The notes: generated by a model from the sequence alone, not told the origin. A stretch of 64,000 bases of DNA from Deinococcus aquaedulcis (GCF_019693445.1 NZ_JAHRBL010000003.1:62001-126000); one strand, 5' to 3'. Positions 10,926 through 28,162 are shown, counted from the stretch's first letter. A program made the numbers and translations.

Positions 10926-10931
10926 TAGGCT
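10926..10931 (+). promoter_or_regulatory. -10 box TAGGCT, leaderless start
   Basis: TAGGCT lies seven bases before the ATG at 10939 of the LEA-like gene. Confidence 0.55.
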
Positions 10932-10938
10932 CTTTCTC

Positions 10939-11631
10939 ATGAAAGAGCATCACTTTCCTCTGAAACGTCTGCTGCTGCTGGGTGCCCTGGTGGGCGCCGG
11001 TGCCTACTACTTCAGCCGCGAGCAAAACCGCCGCGCCCTGGACGCCAAGCTGGCCGAACTGGGCCTCAAAGACGCCGCGCACGACGTGGGCCAGAGCGTA
11101 ACCAAGGGCTGGGAAAAGACCAAGGAAGCCGCCAAGGACGCGGGCGCCGTGCTGGCCGAGAAAGCCGGCGAGGTCAAGGATGCCGCCGCCTCGGGCGGGG
11201 TACAGGCCGCCGCCGAAAAGGCCAAGGACGTGGCCAGCGACGTGAAGACGGCCGTGGGGGGCGCCGCCACGCAGGCCGGGGCCGCCGCCCAGGGCGTGGC
11301 CCAGACCGCCAGCGACAAGGCCCAGGACCTGAAAGCCGACGCCAAGGCGGGCGCCGCGCAGGCGGCCAGCGATCTGAAAGCGGGCGCGCAGCAGGCCGCC
11401 GAGGGGGCCAAGACCGCCGCGCAGACCGCAGCCCAGACAGCCGCGCAGGGTGCGGGCCAGAGCACCCAGGGTCAGAACGCCCAGAAACCCGCTGGCCAGC
11501 CGGCCAGCACCCCGGCCCAGGGCAGCACCCCCGGCGCGGCAGGCACCCAGGGCGCCCAGCCCCAGGCGAACCAGGGCCAGCAGGGCACTACGGGCACGGG
11601 GCCCAAGCCCGGCAGCAACGGCAAAGCCTGA
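10939..11631 (+). CDS. Membrane-anchored LEA-like / YtxH-like repeat protein
   Basis: A 230-residue protein with one N-terminal TM helix (RLLLLGALVGAGAYYFS, about 8-24). It is followed by roughly 150 residues of Ala/Lys/Asp/Glu amphipathic repeats with an 11-residue feel (KTKEAAKDAGAV, EKAGEVKDAAAS, DKAQDLKADAKAG). The C-terminal tail is Gln/Gly/Pro-rich and disordered. Such sequences are typical of group 3 LEA proteins, which protect membranes and proteins during drying; the protective role here is an inference. The tail after residue 175 lacks the repeat and resembles a linker. A leaderless -10 precedes the ATG and a hairpin terminator follows the stop, so it is monocistronic. Confidence 0.75.
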   Translation: MKEHHFPLKRLLLLGALVGAGAYYFSREQNRRALDAKLAELGLKDAAHDVGQSVTKGWEKTKEAAKDAGAVLAEKAGEVKDAAASGGVQAAAEKAKDVASDVKTAVGGAATQAGAAAQGVAQTASDKAQDLKADAKAGAAQAASDLKAGAQQAAEGAKTAAQTAAQTAAQGAGQSTQGQNAQKPAGQPASTPAQGSTPGAAGTQGAQPQANQGQQGTTGTGPKPGSNGKA

Positions 11632-11650
11632 TTCTTCACGCCTCTCTCCC

Positions 11651-11680
11651 CGCCCCTCCTGCAACGGAGGGGCGCTTTGC
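11651..11680 (+). terminator. Terminator of the LEA-like gene
   Basis: CGCCCCTCC (11651-11659) pairs with GGAGGGGCG (11666-11674) around a six-base loop, followed by CTTTGC, 20 bases after the stop. Confidence 0.75.
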
Positions 11681-11738
11681 TTGCCCTGGCGCGCCCACAC
11701 CGTAAGGCGTGTTCCTGCCTGCCCCGGGCACGGGCCGC

Positions 11739-11744
11739 TACACT
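11739..11744 (+). promoter_or_regulatory. -10 box TACACT before clpS
   Basis: TACACT lies six bases before the clpS ATG at 11751, which excludes the longer in-frame start at 11709. Confidence 0.65.
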
Positions 11745-11750
11745 CGCCCC

Positions 11751-12059
11751 ATGACGCGCCGGGAGGAGCAGGGCCAGACCCAGACACTGGAGCGCACGCA
11801 CACCGAGAAGCCCCGGCTGTTTCGGGTGCTGCTGCTGAACGACGACTACACGCCCATGGACTTCGTGGTGATGGTGCTGCGGCGCTACTTTCGCAAGGGC
11901 GAGCAGGACGCCGAACTGATCATGCTGGCGGTGCACCGCAAGGGTCAGGGGGTGGCCGGCGTGTACCCGCGCGATGTGGCCGAGACCAAGGTGGCGCAGG
12001 TCATGGCCCACGCCCGGCAGGAAGGCCACCCGCTGCGGGTGGTGGCGGAGCCGGAATGA
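11751..12059 (+). CDS. clpS: ATP-dependent Clp protease adaptor ClpS
   Basis: A 102-residue cytoplasmic adaptor that delivers N-degron substrates to ClpAP. A disordered N-terminal arm (about 22 residues) precedes the ClpS core. Visible features are [20 protein letters not shown], which forms the hydrophobic pocket and contains the conserved Asn-Asp-Asp-Tyr-Thr turn, and [21 protein letters not shown], the second conserved helix-loop. Length matches the family (about 100). It lies 28 bases before clpA, its functional partner. Confidence 0.95.
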   Translation: MTRREEQGQTQTLERTHTEKPRLFRVLLLNDDYTPMDFVVMVLRRYFRKGEQDAELIMLAVHRKGQGVAGVYPRDVAETKVAQVMAHARQEGHPLRVVAEPE

Positions 12060-12087
12060 AGCACCCAGAGCACGCCCGGAGGCGCAC

Positions 12088-14310
<2,223 letters not shown>

Positions 14311-14434
14311 GAAAAGGTCTGAGAAGTGCTGTGCAAACCAGAAGGGAGCCTGAGGTGGGCCAGGTCTTGACCTGTACCCGCTGCTTCAGAGTGCGCGCCG
14401 AAGGAATGCCTGTCGTTTCTGGGCGATAAAACGC

Positions 14435-14466
14435 TGGCTGGCCTCATTAGGAGGCCGGCCGCTTTT
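14435..14466. terminator. Terminator hairpin downstream of clpA
   Basis: GGCTGGCCTC (14435-14444) pairs with GAGGCCGGCC (14451-14460), with one G-U pair, followed by GCTTTT. AAAA precedes the left arm, so it could act both ways. Nothing else is evident in 14311-14593. Confidence 0.65.
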
Positions 14467-14593
14467 ACCAGCTCGCCCTGGTCTTTACCGGGCGAATCCG
14501 CAAATGACTGTGGGGATCGCTATGAAGTGGGCGGGAAGGAGGTAAAGGTTTACTGCGTTTTTCCTCATGCCGTCCCCCAAATGAGCCGGGAAG

Positions 14594-15085
14594 ATGTCTG
14601 GCATGAAACCCACCTTGCTGGTTCTGATCACCGCTGCTCTGCTCGCGTCCTGCGCGCCCAAGGAAGAAGGCACGACCACGACCACCGAAACGACCACCAC
14701 AGAAACCACCACTGATACCAGCACGGACACCGCCACCACGGATACGGCGACCACCGACGCCGCTGACGATGCGGCCGACCCCGGCGCCGACAGCACCATG
14801 ACCAACAACGACGACGCCAACACCAGCGAAGAGGTGGATATGGCGGTGGGCGACGGCCTGGAAGGCACCGTGACCGACTTTGATGGCACCGCCCAGAGCT
14901 TTACCCTGAACGAGAACGACGCCAACTACGCCGTGAAGGTTTCGCCCGAAACCGTTTACGAAGGTGGCGCCACCACCGCCGAGGAATTCTTCGGCAGCGA
15001 CCGCGCCGACGCCAATGTGGCTGTTGAAGGCGAGATTGACGAGAGCACCAACACCCTGAACGCCACCAAGATCACCCTGAACTGA
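14594..15085 (+). CDS. Thr/Asp-rich lipoprotein
   Basis: A 163-residue predicted lipoprotein. The signal peptide ends in a lipobox LLASC with Cys at residue 20. It is followed by about 60 residues made almost wholly of Thr, Asp, Glu and Ala (TTTTETTTTETTTDTSTD), an unstructured spacer for crossing a thick envelope. The C-terminal 75 residues form a small globular domain (GLEGTVTDFDGTAQSFTLNEND...) with the beta-rich look of OB-like DUF5666 domains. Function is unknown. A second ATG three codons in (14603) is an equally possible start. A hairpin follows the stop. Confidence 0.75.
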   Translation: MSGMKPTLLVLITAALLASCAPKEEGTTTTTETTTTETTTDTSTDTATTDTATTDAADDAADPGADSTMTNNDDANTSEEVDMAVGDGLEGTVTDFDGTAQSFTLNENDANYAVKVSPETVYEGGATTAEEFFGSDRADANVAVEGEIDESTNTLNATKITLN

Positions 15086-15100
15086 TCCTGTGTTCCTGCA

Positions 15101-15126
15101 ACCGGCCTCCTGATCTGGGGGCCGGT
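15101..15126 (+). terminator. Hairpin after the Thr/Asp-rich lipoprotein gene
   Basis: ACCGGCCTCC (15101-15110) pairs with GGGGGCCGGT (15117-15126) with one wobble pair, followed by GTTCCGTTGT. It is likely a terminator. Confidence 0.65.
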
Positions 15127-15423
15127 GTTCCGTTGTGGTTAGGGCCGTGGGGGAAACTTGCGCGGCCTCATTGGGTGGAAGACCTTTCGCATCAGGGAAT
15201 GGGTTGGCAGCCAACCTGTAAGCCACCCGCTCTGCTCAGCGCCCTGTCTTGATCTGGCCGCTCCGCTCATGCTTCGAGACGTTGTCCTGCTCGGCCAGAA
15301 CCTGCTGACGGGGCTTGCTCCTGAAGTTGGCCGCACGGGTAAAAGCCGACTCTGCGAGGCCAAGCCATATCCAACAGCACAGGACCGGGGCACCACACGC
15401 CCCGGTCTCTGTCAGCACTTGGT
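15127..15423. other. Non-coding gap
   Basis: No gene, RNA or repeat is convincing here. A short hairpin (ACCGGGG at 15384-15390 with CCCCGGT at 15400-15406) lies just downstream of the convergent CoA-transferase gene and may be its terminator, although no U-tract follows. Confidence 0.5.
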
Positions 15424-16784
15424 TTAAGCGGGCGCTGTTTCTCCCTGCAGCGCCTCCACGAAGGTCGCGCCGGTGCCGGCCCGCACCTCGTCCAGGGTGG
15501 CGCCGGGCATCAGTTCGGTGAGGGTCAGGACACCACCCCGGAATTCAAAGACCGCCTTGTCGGTGATCACCATGTCCACCGCGCCGCGTGCAGTCAGGGG
15601 CAGGGTGCACTCGGGGACGATCTTGGGCGTGCCGTCGGGGTCCGTGTGGCTCATGGTGATGATCAGGCGCTGGGCGCCGCTGGCGAGGTCCATCGCCCCG
15701 CCCACGCCCAGCAGCGGCTTACCGGGCACCGCCCAGTTCGCCAGGTTGCCGTGAGCGTCCACCTGCAGGCCGCCCATCACGGCCACGTCCACATGCTTGC
15801 CCCGGATCATGGCAAAGGAGTCGGCGCTGTCAAAGTAGCTGGCGCCGGGCAGGGCGGTCACCGGAATCTTGCCCGCATTCACCGGGTAGTTCAGCGCGCC
15901 GCCGTCCTCGGGGGCGGGGCCCACGCCCAGCATGCCGTTTTCGGTGTGCAGGTTCACGCCGTGTTCCGGGGTGATCAGGTCCGCCACCAGCGTGGGGATG
16001 CCGATGCCCAGGTTCACCACGTCGCCGCGCTTCAGTTCCTGCAGGGCGCGGCGGGCCATGTTCATGCGGGCCTCGTCCACCTTCTTGGCGCTGCCCTTCA
16101 CACTGGCGCTGGAGCCCAGGTGTTCGGGCAGCAGCGGCGCCTGCACCAGATAGTCCACGTACAGCCCCGGCGTGTGCACCTGCTCGGGCGCAATGGTCCC
16201 CACGGGCACGATTTCCTCGACCTCGGCAATCACGAGGTCGGCGGCGGTGGCCATCGCCTTGTTAAAGTTCTGCTCGGTCAGGCGGTACTGCAGGTTGCCT
16301 GCCGTATCAGCCCGCCACGCGCGCACAAAAGCCACGTCGCCGCGCAGGGCGGGCACAAAGATCATCTCTTGGCCGTTCAGGGTCCGCACGTCGGCGTCCC
16401 CGGCGATCAGGGTGCCGGCGGCCGTGGGGGTGTAAAAGCCGCCCAGCCCGGCGCCCCCGGCCCGCAGCGCCTCGGCCAGCGTGCCCTGGGGCAGCAATTG
16501 CACCTCCAGCCAGCCTTCCTGATTGGCCTTGACTGCTTCGGGGTTGGAGGTGAAGTAGGAGCCCACCGCCCTGGCAATCTGGCGGTTGCGCAGCAGGCGC
16601 CCACCGCTCAGGCCCGGTTCAGAGACGTTGTTCGCCACGTAGGTCAGGCCCTGCACGTCAGTATCGGCCAGCGCGTGCACCAGGTGGACCGGGTTGCCGG
16701 TCATGCCGAAGCCGCCCACCAGCAGGGTCTGGCCACTGCGCACCTTAGCGGCGGCTTCCTGCGGGGTAATCACAGGGACCGTCT

Positions 16785-16788
<4 letters not shown>
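15424..16788 (-). CDS. 3-oxoacid CoA-transferase, alpha and beta subunits fused
   Basis: A 454-residue enzyme containing both halves of a class I CoA-transferase. The alpha-like part (residues 1-230) has [10 protein letters not shown], the nucleotide-binding glycine loop, and [17 protein letters not shown] sequence. The beta-like part (235-454) has [16 protein letters not shown] and [11 protein letters not shown], where E283 is the expected catalytic glutamate. It moves CoA from succinyl-CoA or another donor to a 3-oxoacid such as acetoacetate or 3-oxoadipate. Most bacteria encode the halves separately; the fusion resembles mitochondrial SCOT. Its ATG overlaps the thiolase stop as ATGA, so it is the second gene of an operon. 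Confidence 0.88.
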
Positions 16789-18083
<1,295 letters not shown>

Positions 18084-18203
18084 GGGTACACTCCGGTCTG
18101 GATAAGGCAGCGAAAGGGGCCTCTGCGCGGCGCCAGGGCGGCAGGCAAAGGCAAACTGGGGATGCAACAGACGCATTCAAGCGCGCCTGCGCGCACTTTG
18201 GAA

Positions 18204-18236
18204 GGGGCAGCGGCCTGTCAAACGGAACGCTGCCCC
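18204..18236. promoter_or_regulatory. 9-bp inverted repeat upstream of the thiolase operon
   Basis: GGGGCAGCG (18204-18212) and CGCTGCCCC (18228-18236) flank a 15-base spacer, about 120 bases before the thiolase start. It could be an operator or RNA hairpin. The rest of the 18084-18413 gap holds nothing else that I can support. Confidence 0.35.
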
Positions 18237-18413
18237 GAGCATTCGTGAAGTGCCGGGGCGGCGAAGACTGCTGGAAGAAAGGTGAAGGTGAGGAGCTGTG
18301 GCCGGGGGCCCTGCTACAGCGCAGCAACATGCGCGGCCCCCGCATTGAGCAAGGGGCCGCAGGGCAAAGATGAGTTGAGGGGCGGCGGCGATGGGGTGGC
18401 CCTCCCCGGCCGG

Positions 18414-18707
18414 TCAGGACGCCCGGCTGCGGCGCAGGCGACCCAGCAGGGCGAACACCTGCCGCTGCTCTTCGGCCTGAATGGCGCGGCGCAGGGCCTC
18501 GGGGGACAGGGGCCGCGCGGCGGCTTCGGGGGACCCAGCGAGGGTCGAGCGGGCGCTGGCTGGGCCCGCGTGGTGCGCGGCTGGGGGCTGGGCAGCTGGG
18601 GTCTGCGGCGCCGGCTGGGGCGTATGAGGCCGTGCGTCGCCGTTCAGGTAAGGCGTGCCCCACGCCCCCCACGTCGACTGATCCGCGTCCCTGGCCTTCC
18701 TGGTCAT
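18414..18707 (-). CDS. Small hypothetical protein, leaderless
   Basis: A 97-residue protein with a short conserved-looking N-terminus (MTRKARDADQSTWGAWGTPY), a central Pro/Ala/Gln/His-rich disordered stretch, and a C-terminal basic helix (ALRRAIQAEEQRQVFALLGRL). I do not recognise the family. The call rests on a TACCCT -10 box exactly six bases before the ATG and on the coherent amphipathic C-terminal helix. It is divergent from pgi. Low-complexity composition means a spurious open frame cannot be excluded. Confidence 0.55.
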   Translation of the reverse strand: MTRKARDADQSTWGAWGTPYLNGDARPHTPQPAPQTPAAQPPAAHHAGPASARSTLAGSPEAAARPLSPEALRRAIQAEEQRQVFALLGRLRRSRAS

Positions 18708-18713
18708 ACCTAC

Positions 18714-18719
18714 AGGGTA
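18714..18719 (-). promoter_or_regulatory. -10 box TACCCT, leaderless start
   Basis: TACCCT on the minus strand lies six bases before the ATG at 18707. Confidence 0.5.
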
Positions 18720-18869
18720 GGGAGCGACTTCGCACAATTCTCTGACGAATTGAGCGTTTGGTGAAGCGCGCATGTGGACAGCCCCTGGGCGGGCGCCCGT
18801 GCGCAGCCGGTATGCTCGCGGGCGCCAGAGGCACGGCTGTATTCGCCTGCCTGAAGGGAGAGCCGCACG

Positions 18870-20498
<1,629 letters not shown>

Positions 20499-20641
20499 AG
20501 GGGGCGGGGCGAGGGCTGCCCCCTGTTGGGGGGTTAACAGAATGCGGGCCCTGGCTGGCCCCTGTTCAGGGTGGCCTGTCCGGGAACGGCCTGAGGCTGG
20601 TTTCACCCTCCTGTCCCGGCGGTTCTTCCTCTTCCCGCTGC

Positions 20642-20668
20642 CCCCAGCCCAGTCTGCCTGGGCTGGGG
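20642..20668. other. Perfect 11-bp stem hairpin between pgi and the regulator gene
   Basis: CCCCAGCCCAG (20642-20652) and CTGGGCTGGGG (20658-20668) flank a five-base loop. It is 144 bases after pgi and 95 bases before the next start, with no U-tract. It may be a terminator or a leader structure of the regulator gene. Confidence 0.5.
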
Positions 20669-20762
20669 CGGCACATTGTGGCGGGCCGTCATCTGCTAAA
20701 GAGGGAATGCAGGCCCGCCCAACCCCCCCTTTGAATCTGGCCTCCTTTTCCCCACTGCCCCC

Positions 20763-23105
20763 ATGCGCCTGACCCTGATCACTGACCCCGCTGCCGACGA
20801 AGCCCTGGAAGCCACCCGGGTGCTGACGCGGCAGTATGCCAACGCGCTGCTGGTGCTGGCCCGGAGCCGCCCCGGCGAGCGGGCGACGGTGCTGGGGCGC
20901 AGCCTGGACCAGGGCGCGGCGCTGCCGCAGTGCACCCGGCGCGCGGTGGCCGCCGAGGTGGAACGCGCCCGGCACTGGGCGCGCGGCGGCCTGAAAACCG
21001 ACGGCTTCTGGCTGGACGCCCGCAGCATGCGGGTGCACGCTGCCGGCGCGCAGGTGAGCGTATGGACGCTGCGGGGCCGCCTGACCCTGGGCGCGCGGCT
21101 GGGGAACTACCAGCGGCACCTGCTGAATACTGGGGTGGTGCGCGGCGGGCGGATCACGCGGGCCCGCTCCGGGGCGTGGTACGTGCAGGTGCAGCTGGCC
21201 GCACGTTCTGGCGCCGCAGAGGGCGCCCCCACCTCTGTGGACGCGCTGGAACGCCAGGGCCTGTTCAGCGAGGTGGCCCGGCGCCTGCGCGGCGGGCGCC
21301 TGAGTGCCCGGCAGCAGGGGCAACTGGCCCTGGCCCTGCTGGACACCGGCCAGACCGACGAAGCCGAGCTGCTGCTGCTCACCGCCCTGGGGGGCGAGCG
21401 CCCCGACGCCCGCATTCACCTGGGCCTGAGCCTGCTGGCGGGCAGCCGCCGCGACCCGCAGGCGCGGCTCTCGCACGCCGGGCGCGGCCTGCACGAGGGG
21501 CCTGACGATTTCACGTCGTGGTGGCTGCGCTGCTCGCAGGCGCGGGCGCTGGTGGAACTGGGGCGCGCGCCCGATGCCCGGCCCATCATGGAGGGCGTGC
21601 TGCGCGAGCTGCCCGCCTCGGAGCTGCGCTCGCGCGCGCGGGCGCTGTACTTTGCCCAGGGCGTCTGCGCGGCCCTGGACGACTTTGCGGGCCAGGACCG
21701 CTACGGGCGCGAGGCCCTGCGCCTCTTTGACCTGCTGGGCCTGGGCGGCGAGGGGCTGTCGCTGCGGCTGGACCTCGCCTACCGCCTGTATTTCCAGGGC
21801 CGCGCCGACGAGAGCTTTGCCATGATTGGCGAGGTGCTGGACATGACGGCCCGCCTGGAAGACCCGCGTGCGGGCGTGGCCCACCTGATCTGCGCCGAGC
21901 TGCACCTGCTGAGCGAGGAGTTTGCCCCCGCCCTGACCCACCTGGAACAGGTCCACGCGGCGCAGGGGCGCCACGCTGGGGACCGGCTGGACGTGCCGGC
22001 GCGGGCCTTTGCCGCTGAATGCCTGTGGCGGCTGGGACGGCTGAATCTCCCGGATTTCGAGCGGCGCATTGAGGGCCTGCACGCCACCCAGGACTTTGAC
22101 CATGTGGTCAAGGCCTTTTACACCGGCCTGCTGGCCTTCGAGGCCGGGCAGCGCGGCGCGGCGCGCGCAGCTTTTGAACAGGTCACGGGCGGTGTGGCCC
22201 TGCTGGACGGCTTCCGGCTGAGGTCCTACGCCTTTCTGGCCTTTGAACGCTGGGCGGCGGGCGAGCCCCTGGAGGCCGCCAGCGCCGAGCTGCTGCGTGC
22301 CCTGAACCATGTGGGGGGCGAACTGGCCCTGGCGGTAGACGCCGGTCGGCTGGCCGCCCTGTACGCCGCCTGCGCCGAACGCGGGATTGGCGGGCGACCG
22401 GTGCAGCGGCTGGCGCAGCGGCTGCGGCCCCTGCTGAGCGTGCGCACCCTGGGGGGCTTTGCCGCCAGCGTGAACGGCCAGCCGGTGCACATCCGCCTGA
22501 GCAAGGCACGCGAACTGCTGGCTTACCTGGTGCTGCACGGCCCGGCCAGCCGCGAAACCCTGATCACCGCGCTGTGGAACGGCGAGGCGCGCCCCGAACT
22601 GGGTTCGTACTTCAAGCAGGCGCTGCACGCGCTGCGGCAAGCCTTGCGGCCCTTTCTGCCCGCCGCCGCCGCCGATCCGGTACCGCACCTGGGGGGGCTG
22701 TACCACCTGTCCGAACGCTTTGCGGTGCAGGGCGACGCCCTGGCCCTGCGCGCCGCGCCTGTGCACGACCCCGAACAGCTGCAAGAAGCCCTGCACCGCT
22801 ACGGCGGCCCGTTTCTGCCCGAGGTGGACACTGAGTGGGCCGACGAGATGCGCAGCGAGCTTGAAGCCCAGGCACAGGCACTGGCGATGGCCCTGGGCCG
22901 CAGCCTGGAGGCAGATCAGCCGCTGGCTGCGGCGCGTGCCTATCTACAGGCAGCCGCGCTCAACCCCCTGTTTGAATCAGCCTGGGAAGCGGCGGCCCAG
23001 GCCTACGAACGGGGCGGCGCGCCACACCTCGCCCAGCACGCCCGCACCCAGCAAACGCTGGCCGTGCAGCAGGAAATGGGCCTGTGGGCCGCCGAAGCCG
23101 ACTAA
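20763..23105 (+). CDS. Large regulator: TnpB-like N-terminus, TPR array, C-terminal winged helix + BTAD
   Basis: A 780-residue cytoplasmic protein with three regions. Residues 4-148 resemble the front half (REC/WED-like) of TnpB, the RNA-guided nuclease of IS200/IS605 elements. Cues are an N-terminal helix with [16 protein letters not shown], a [14 protein letters not shown] helix, and [26 protein letters not shown], then LGNYQRHLL and a [10 protein letters not shown] strand. The RuvC nuclease half is absent. Residues about 160-555 are helical TPR-like repeats. Residues about 558-635 ([34 protein letters not shown]) are an OmpR-type winged helix, and about 640-780 a bacterial transcriptional activation domain, as in SARP regulators but at the opposite end. 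It is probably a DNA-binding activator. A signal-peptide mini-gene lies 121 bases downstream. The TnpB link is my recognition and is untested. Confidence 0.72.
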   Translation: MRLTLITDPAADEALEATRVLTRQYANALLVLARSRPGERATVLGRSLDQGAALPQCTRRAVAAEVERARHWARGGLKTDGFWLDARSMRVHAAGAQVSVWTLRGRLTLGARLGNYQRHLLNTGVVRGGRITRARSGAWYVQVQLAARSGAAEGAPTSVDALERQGLFSEVARRLRGGRLSARQQGQLALALLDTGQTDEAELLLLTALGGERPDARIHLGLSLLAGSRRDPQARLSHAGRGLHEGPDDFTSWWLRCSQARALVELGRAPDARPIMEGVLRELPASELRSRARALYFAQGVCAALDDFAGQDRYGREALRLFDLLGLGGEGLSLRLDLAYRLYFQGRADESFAMIGEVLDMTARLEDPRAGVAHLICAELHLLSEEFAPALTHLEQVHAAQGRHAGDRLDVPARAFAAECLWRLGRLNLPDFERRIEGLHATQDFDHVVKAFYTGLLAFEAGQRGAARAAFEQVTGGVALLDGFRLRSYAFLAFERWAAGEPLEAASAELLRALNHVGGELALAVDAGRLAALYAACAERGIGGRPVQRLAQRLRPLLSVRTLGGFAASVNGQPVHIRLSKARELLAYLVLHGPASRETLITALWNGEARPELGSYFKQALHALRQALRPFLPAAAADPVPHLGGLYHLSERFAVQGDALALRAAPVHDPEQLQEALHRYGGPFLPEVDTEWADEMRSELEAQAQALAMALGRSLEADQPLAAARAYLQAAALNPLFESAWEAAAQAYERGGAPHLAQHARTQQTLAVQQEMGLWAAEAD

Positions 23106-23226
23106 GAACAGGGGGGATATGGGCGGGAACGCGGCAGAGGGCTTCTGTGGGGGCGGGTTGTCCCCGGGTTAACCACCCCTGCGGCAGACTGCGTGCAGTT
23201 CACCCGCTCTTTCGGAGGTTGCTGAC

Positions 23227-23361
23227 ATGAAGACTCTGCTGACTCGAACACTGATGGTCGTGTCGCTGCTGCTCGTTTCGGCAGCGCCCGCCAGCGCCAC
23301 GTTGAACGCCCCGTGTTGCATCACGGGGGGCAGTCCAGCCTCTACCACTTCGCCACGCTAG
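23227..23361 (+). CDS. Tiny secreted peptide precursor
   Basis: A 44-residue open frame starting MKTLLTRTLMVVSLLLVSAAPASA, a textbook signal peptide with an ASA cleavage site near residue 24. The remaining mature peptide is about 20 residues, contains a CC pair and ends in Ser/Thr/Pro. GGAGGT at 23214-23219 lies seven bases before the ATG, the best Shine-Dalgarno of this region. An intrinsic terminator follows 105 bases after the stop. It is located directly after the large regulator gene in the same direction, so it could be that protein's target or a signal peptide. I know of no family for it. Confidence 0.6.
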   Translation: MKTLLTRTLMVVSLLLVSAAPASATLNAPCCITGGSPASTTSPR

Positions 23362-23466
23362 CGCCTGCCAACTTTCCGCCCCGACCCCTCCTCTCACGCG
23401 GCGCGAGCCACCCTCCCCAGCATCCTTCCCCTGCGTCTTCTTACGTTGACCCTGCTCCGTCGCCTG

Positions 23467-23498
23467 GCCAGAAGCGTCTCACCGCGCTTCTGGCTTTT
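23467..23498 (+). terminator. Intrinsic terminator downstream of the secreted-peptide gene
   Basis: GCCAGAAGCG (23467-23476) pairs with CGCTTCTGGC (23485-23494), followed by TTTT. It is one of the clearest terminators in the window. Confidence 0.88.
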
Positions 23499-23565
23499 GC
23501 TGTGGCCAAAACTGGCGGCCTGGGTGGCTTTGAGAAGTGAAAGGCCTGCCCCTGCCTAGGCCCCC

Positions 23566-24375
<810 letters not shown>

Positions 24376-24548
24376 GGGCCCCAGCCTGACATGGGGAGCG
24401 CTTCCAGACCTGCGCCGTCTGGCGGGCAGGGACATTGTCACCCCCCGGGTGGCAGGAGGACGGCGCGGGCTCGGGTAAGCTGGCAGCCAAGGCACACTAA
24501 AGCGCCCGGTTCCACTTAGGAAAACCTTCATCTCAACGGAGAAAACCC

Positions 24549-26930
<2,382 letters not shown>

Positions 26931-27015
26931 ACCCGGGGCCGTCTCAACCCAGCGGGCCAGGGGGACGTGAATGTTCCTTTGGCCTGCCCGCCTGTCGTTG
27001 CCCCGGGCCCGGTCC

Positions 27016-27142
27016 CTAGAGCCGTTGACATCAAGACGATGTTGGGTCTCGACCCTCTCCCCTCGTGGGACTCGAAGAGCGGCGCTGCAGAGAGGGCCTC
27101 GCGCAGCGAGGGGTGAGGGGGTGCTTTGGTCAACCGCTCTAG
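27016..27142. repeat. 127-bp inverted-repeat element
   Basis: CTAGAGCCGTTGAC (27016-27029) and GTCAACCGCTCTAG (27129-27142) are terminal inverted repeats with one mismatch. Inner CCCTCTCCCCTCG and CGAGGGGTGAGGG stretches also pair imperfectly. It looks like a small non-autonomous element or palindromic repeat. Its right end overlaps the TAGACT box of the next gene. No ORF lies within. Confidence 0.6.
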
Positions 27143-27145
27143 ACT
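27140..27145 (+). promoter_or_regulatory. -10 box TAGACT, leaderless start
   Basis: TAGACT lies six bases before the GTG at 27152. Its first bases are the end of the inverted-repeat element. Confidence 0.6.
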
Positions 27146-27151
27146 GCCCCG

Positions 27152-28162
27152 GTGAGCGCCGACCCCCATCTGGACCACGCGGCCCTGCGGGCCCTGGTGG
27201 GGTCGGCCTTTGGGCTGGCGGTGGAGGAATTGACGTTTCTGCCAGAGGGCACCTCGCACGCCTACCGGGCCCAGGGGCCAGAGGGGCGCTTTTTCCTGAA
27301 GGTGCAACCCGATTCCCCCTACGGCGCGCGGGCCACCGCACGGGCCCGGCGGGAAGCGCCGCTGCTGCAGGCGCTGCGGGAAGAGGGTCTGACGCACGTG
27401 CCCAGGCCGCTGCCCACCCGGGCCGGCGGCTGGTCAGCAGCCCTGGGCGGCTTTCAGGTGTTCGCTTACGACTGGATAGACGCGGTGAATCTGGGCCAGG
27501 ACTGGACAGCGGCCCTGCCAGAACTCGCCCCGCTGCTGGGGCGGGTGCACGGCTGCGCGGCGCGGATTGGGGCGCAGGGGCTGGCCCTCCCCGTGCCCCC
27601 CGAGGACTTCGCCCTGCCCTTCGACGCGCTGCTGACCGGGGCCCTGCACACCCTGGCCCACCTGCCAGCGGACGCGCGCCCGGCCCTGGTCCGGCTGGCC
27701 GGGCTGCTGGGGCCCCATCTGCCCCTGATTCAGGCCCTGCTGACCCAGGCGCGCGAGGCAGCGCGGCAGGCCCGGCAAGACCCGCCGCCCTTCGTGCCCT
27801 GCCACACCGACGCCCACGGCGGCAACGTGATGCGCGCCCGGGACAGCGCCCTGTGGCTGATTGACTGGGAAACCGCCCGGCTGGCCCCACCGGAACATGA
27901 CCTGTGGATGCTGGGCCGCCACCTCCCGGCGCTGCTGCCTGCCTATGCCGGGGGCCGGGGCCAGCCGTACGAGCCCCGATCGCACCTGCTGCGGTTCTAC
28001 GTGCTGCGCCGTTCCCTGGAAGATCTGGCCGAGGACCTGCGCTGGCTGCTGCACGAGCGCCCCACCCCCCAGACCGAGGCTCATTCACTGGACCTCATCG
28101 AGCGCTTTATGCTGCCCGCCCTGCTGAGCGCCGAGGCAGACGTGGCCGCGCTGGAGGGGTAA
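27152..28162 (+). CDS. APH-family phosphotransferase (small-molecule kinase)
   Basis: A 336-residue protein of the aminoglycoside/choline kinase-like fold. Visible elements are an N-lobe FLPEGTSHAYRAQGPEGRFFLKVQ with the ATP lysine, the catalytic loop VPCHTDAHGGNVM (about residue 215) and the metal-binding LIDWETARLAPPEHDLWML. The overall pattern is close to spectinomycin/actinospectacin phosphotransferase-like proteins, but many such genes in environmental bacteria phosphorylate metabolites, not drugs. The GTG start is set by a -10 box six bases upstream. It is monocistronic. Confidence 0.8.
   Translation: MSADPHLDHAALRALVGSAFGLAVEELTFLPEGTSHAYRAQGPEGRFFLKVQPDSPYGARATARARREAPLLQALREEGLTHVPRPLPTRAGGWSAALGGFQVFAYDWIDAVNLGQDWTAALPELAPLLGRVHGCAARIGAQGLALPVPPEDFALPFDALLTGALHTLAHLPADARPALVRLAGLLGPHLPLIQALLTQAREAARQARQDPPPFVPCHTDAHGGNVMRARDSALWLIDWETARLAPPEHDLWMLGRHLPALLPAYAGGRGQPYEPRSHLLRFYVLRRSLEDLAEDLRWLLHERPTPQTEAHSLDLIERFMLPALLSAEADVAALEG

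Noticed and set aside
15236..15418. Short minus-strand frame of 60 codons resembling a transposase tail
   Set aside because: The Lys/Arg-rich end looked transposase-like, but there is no D, D, E motif, no inverted repeats and no second copy.
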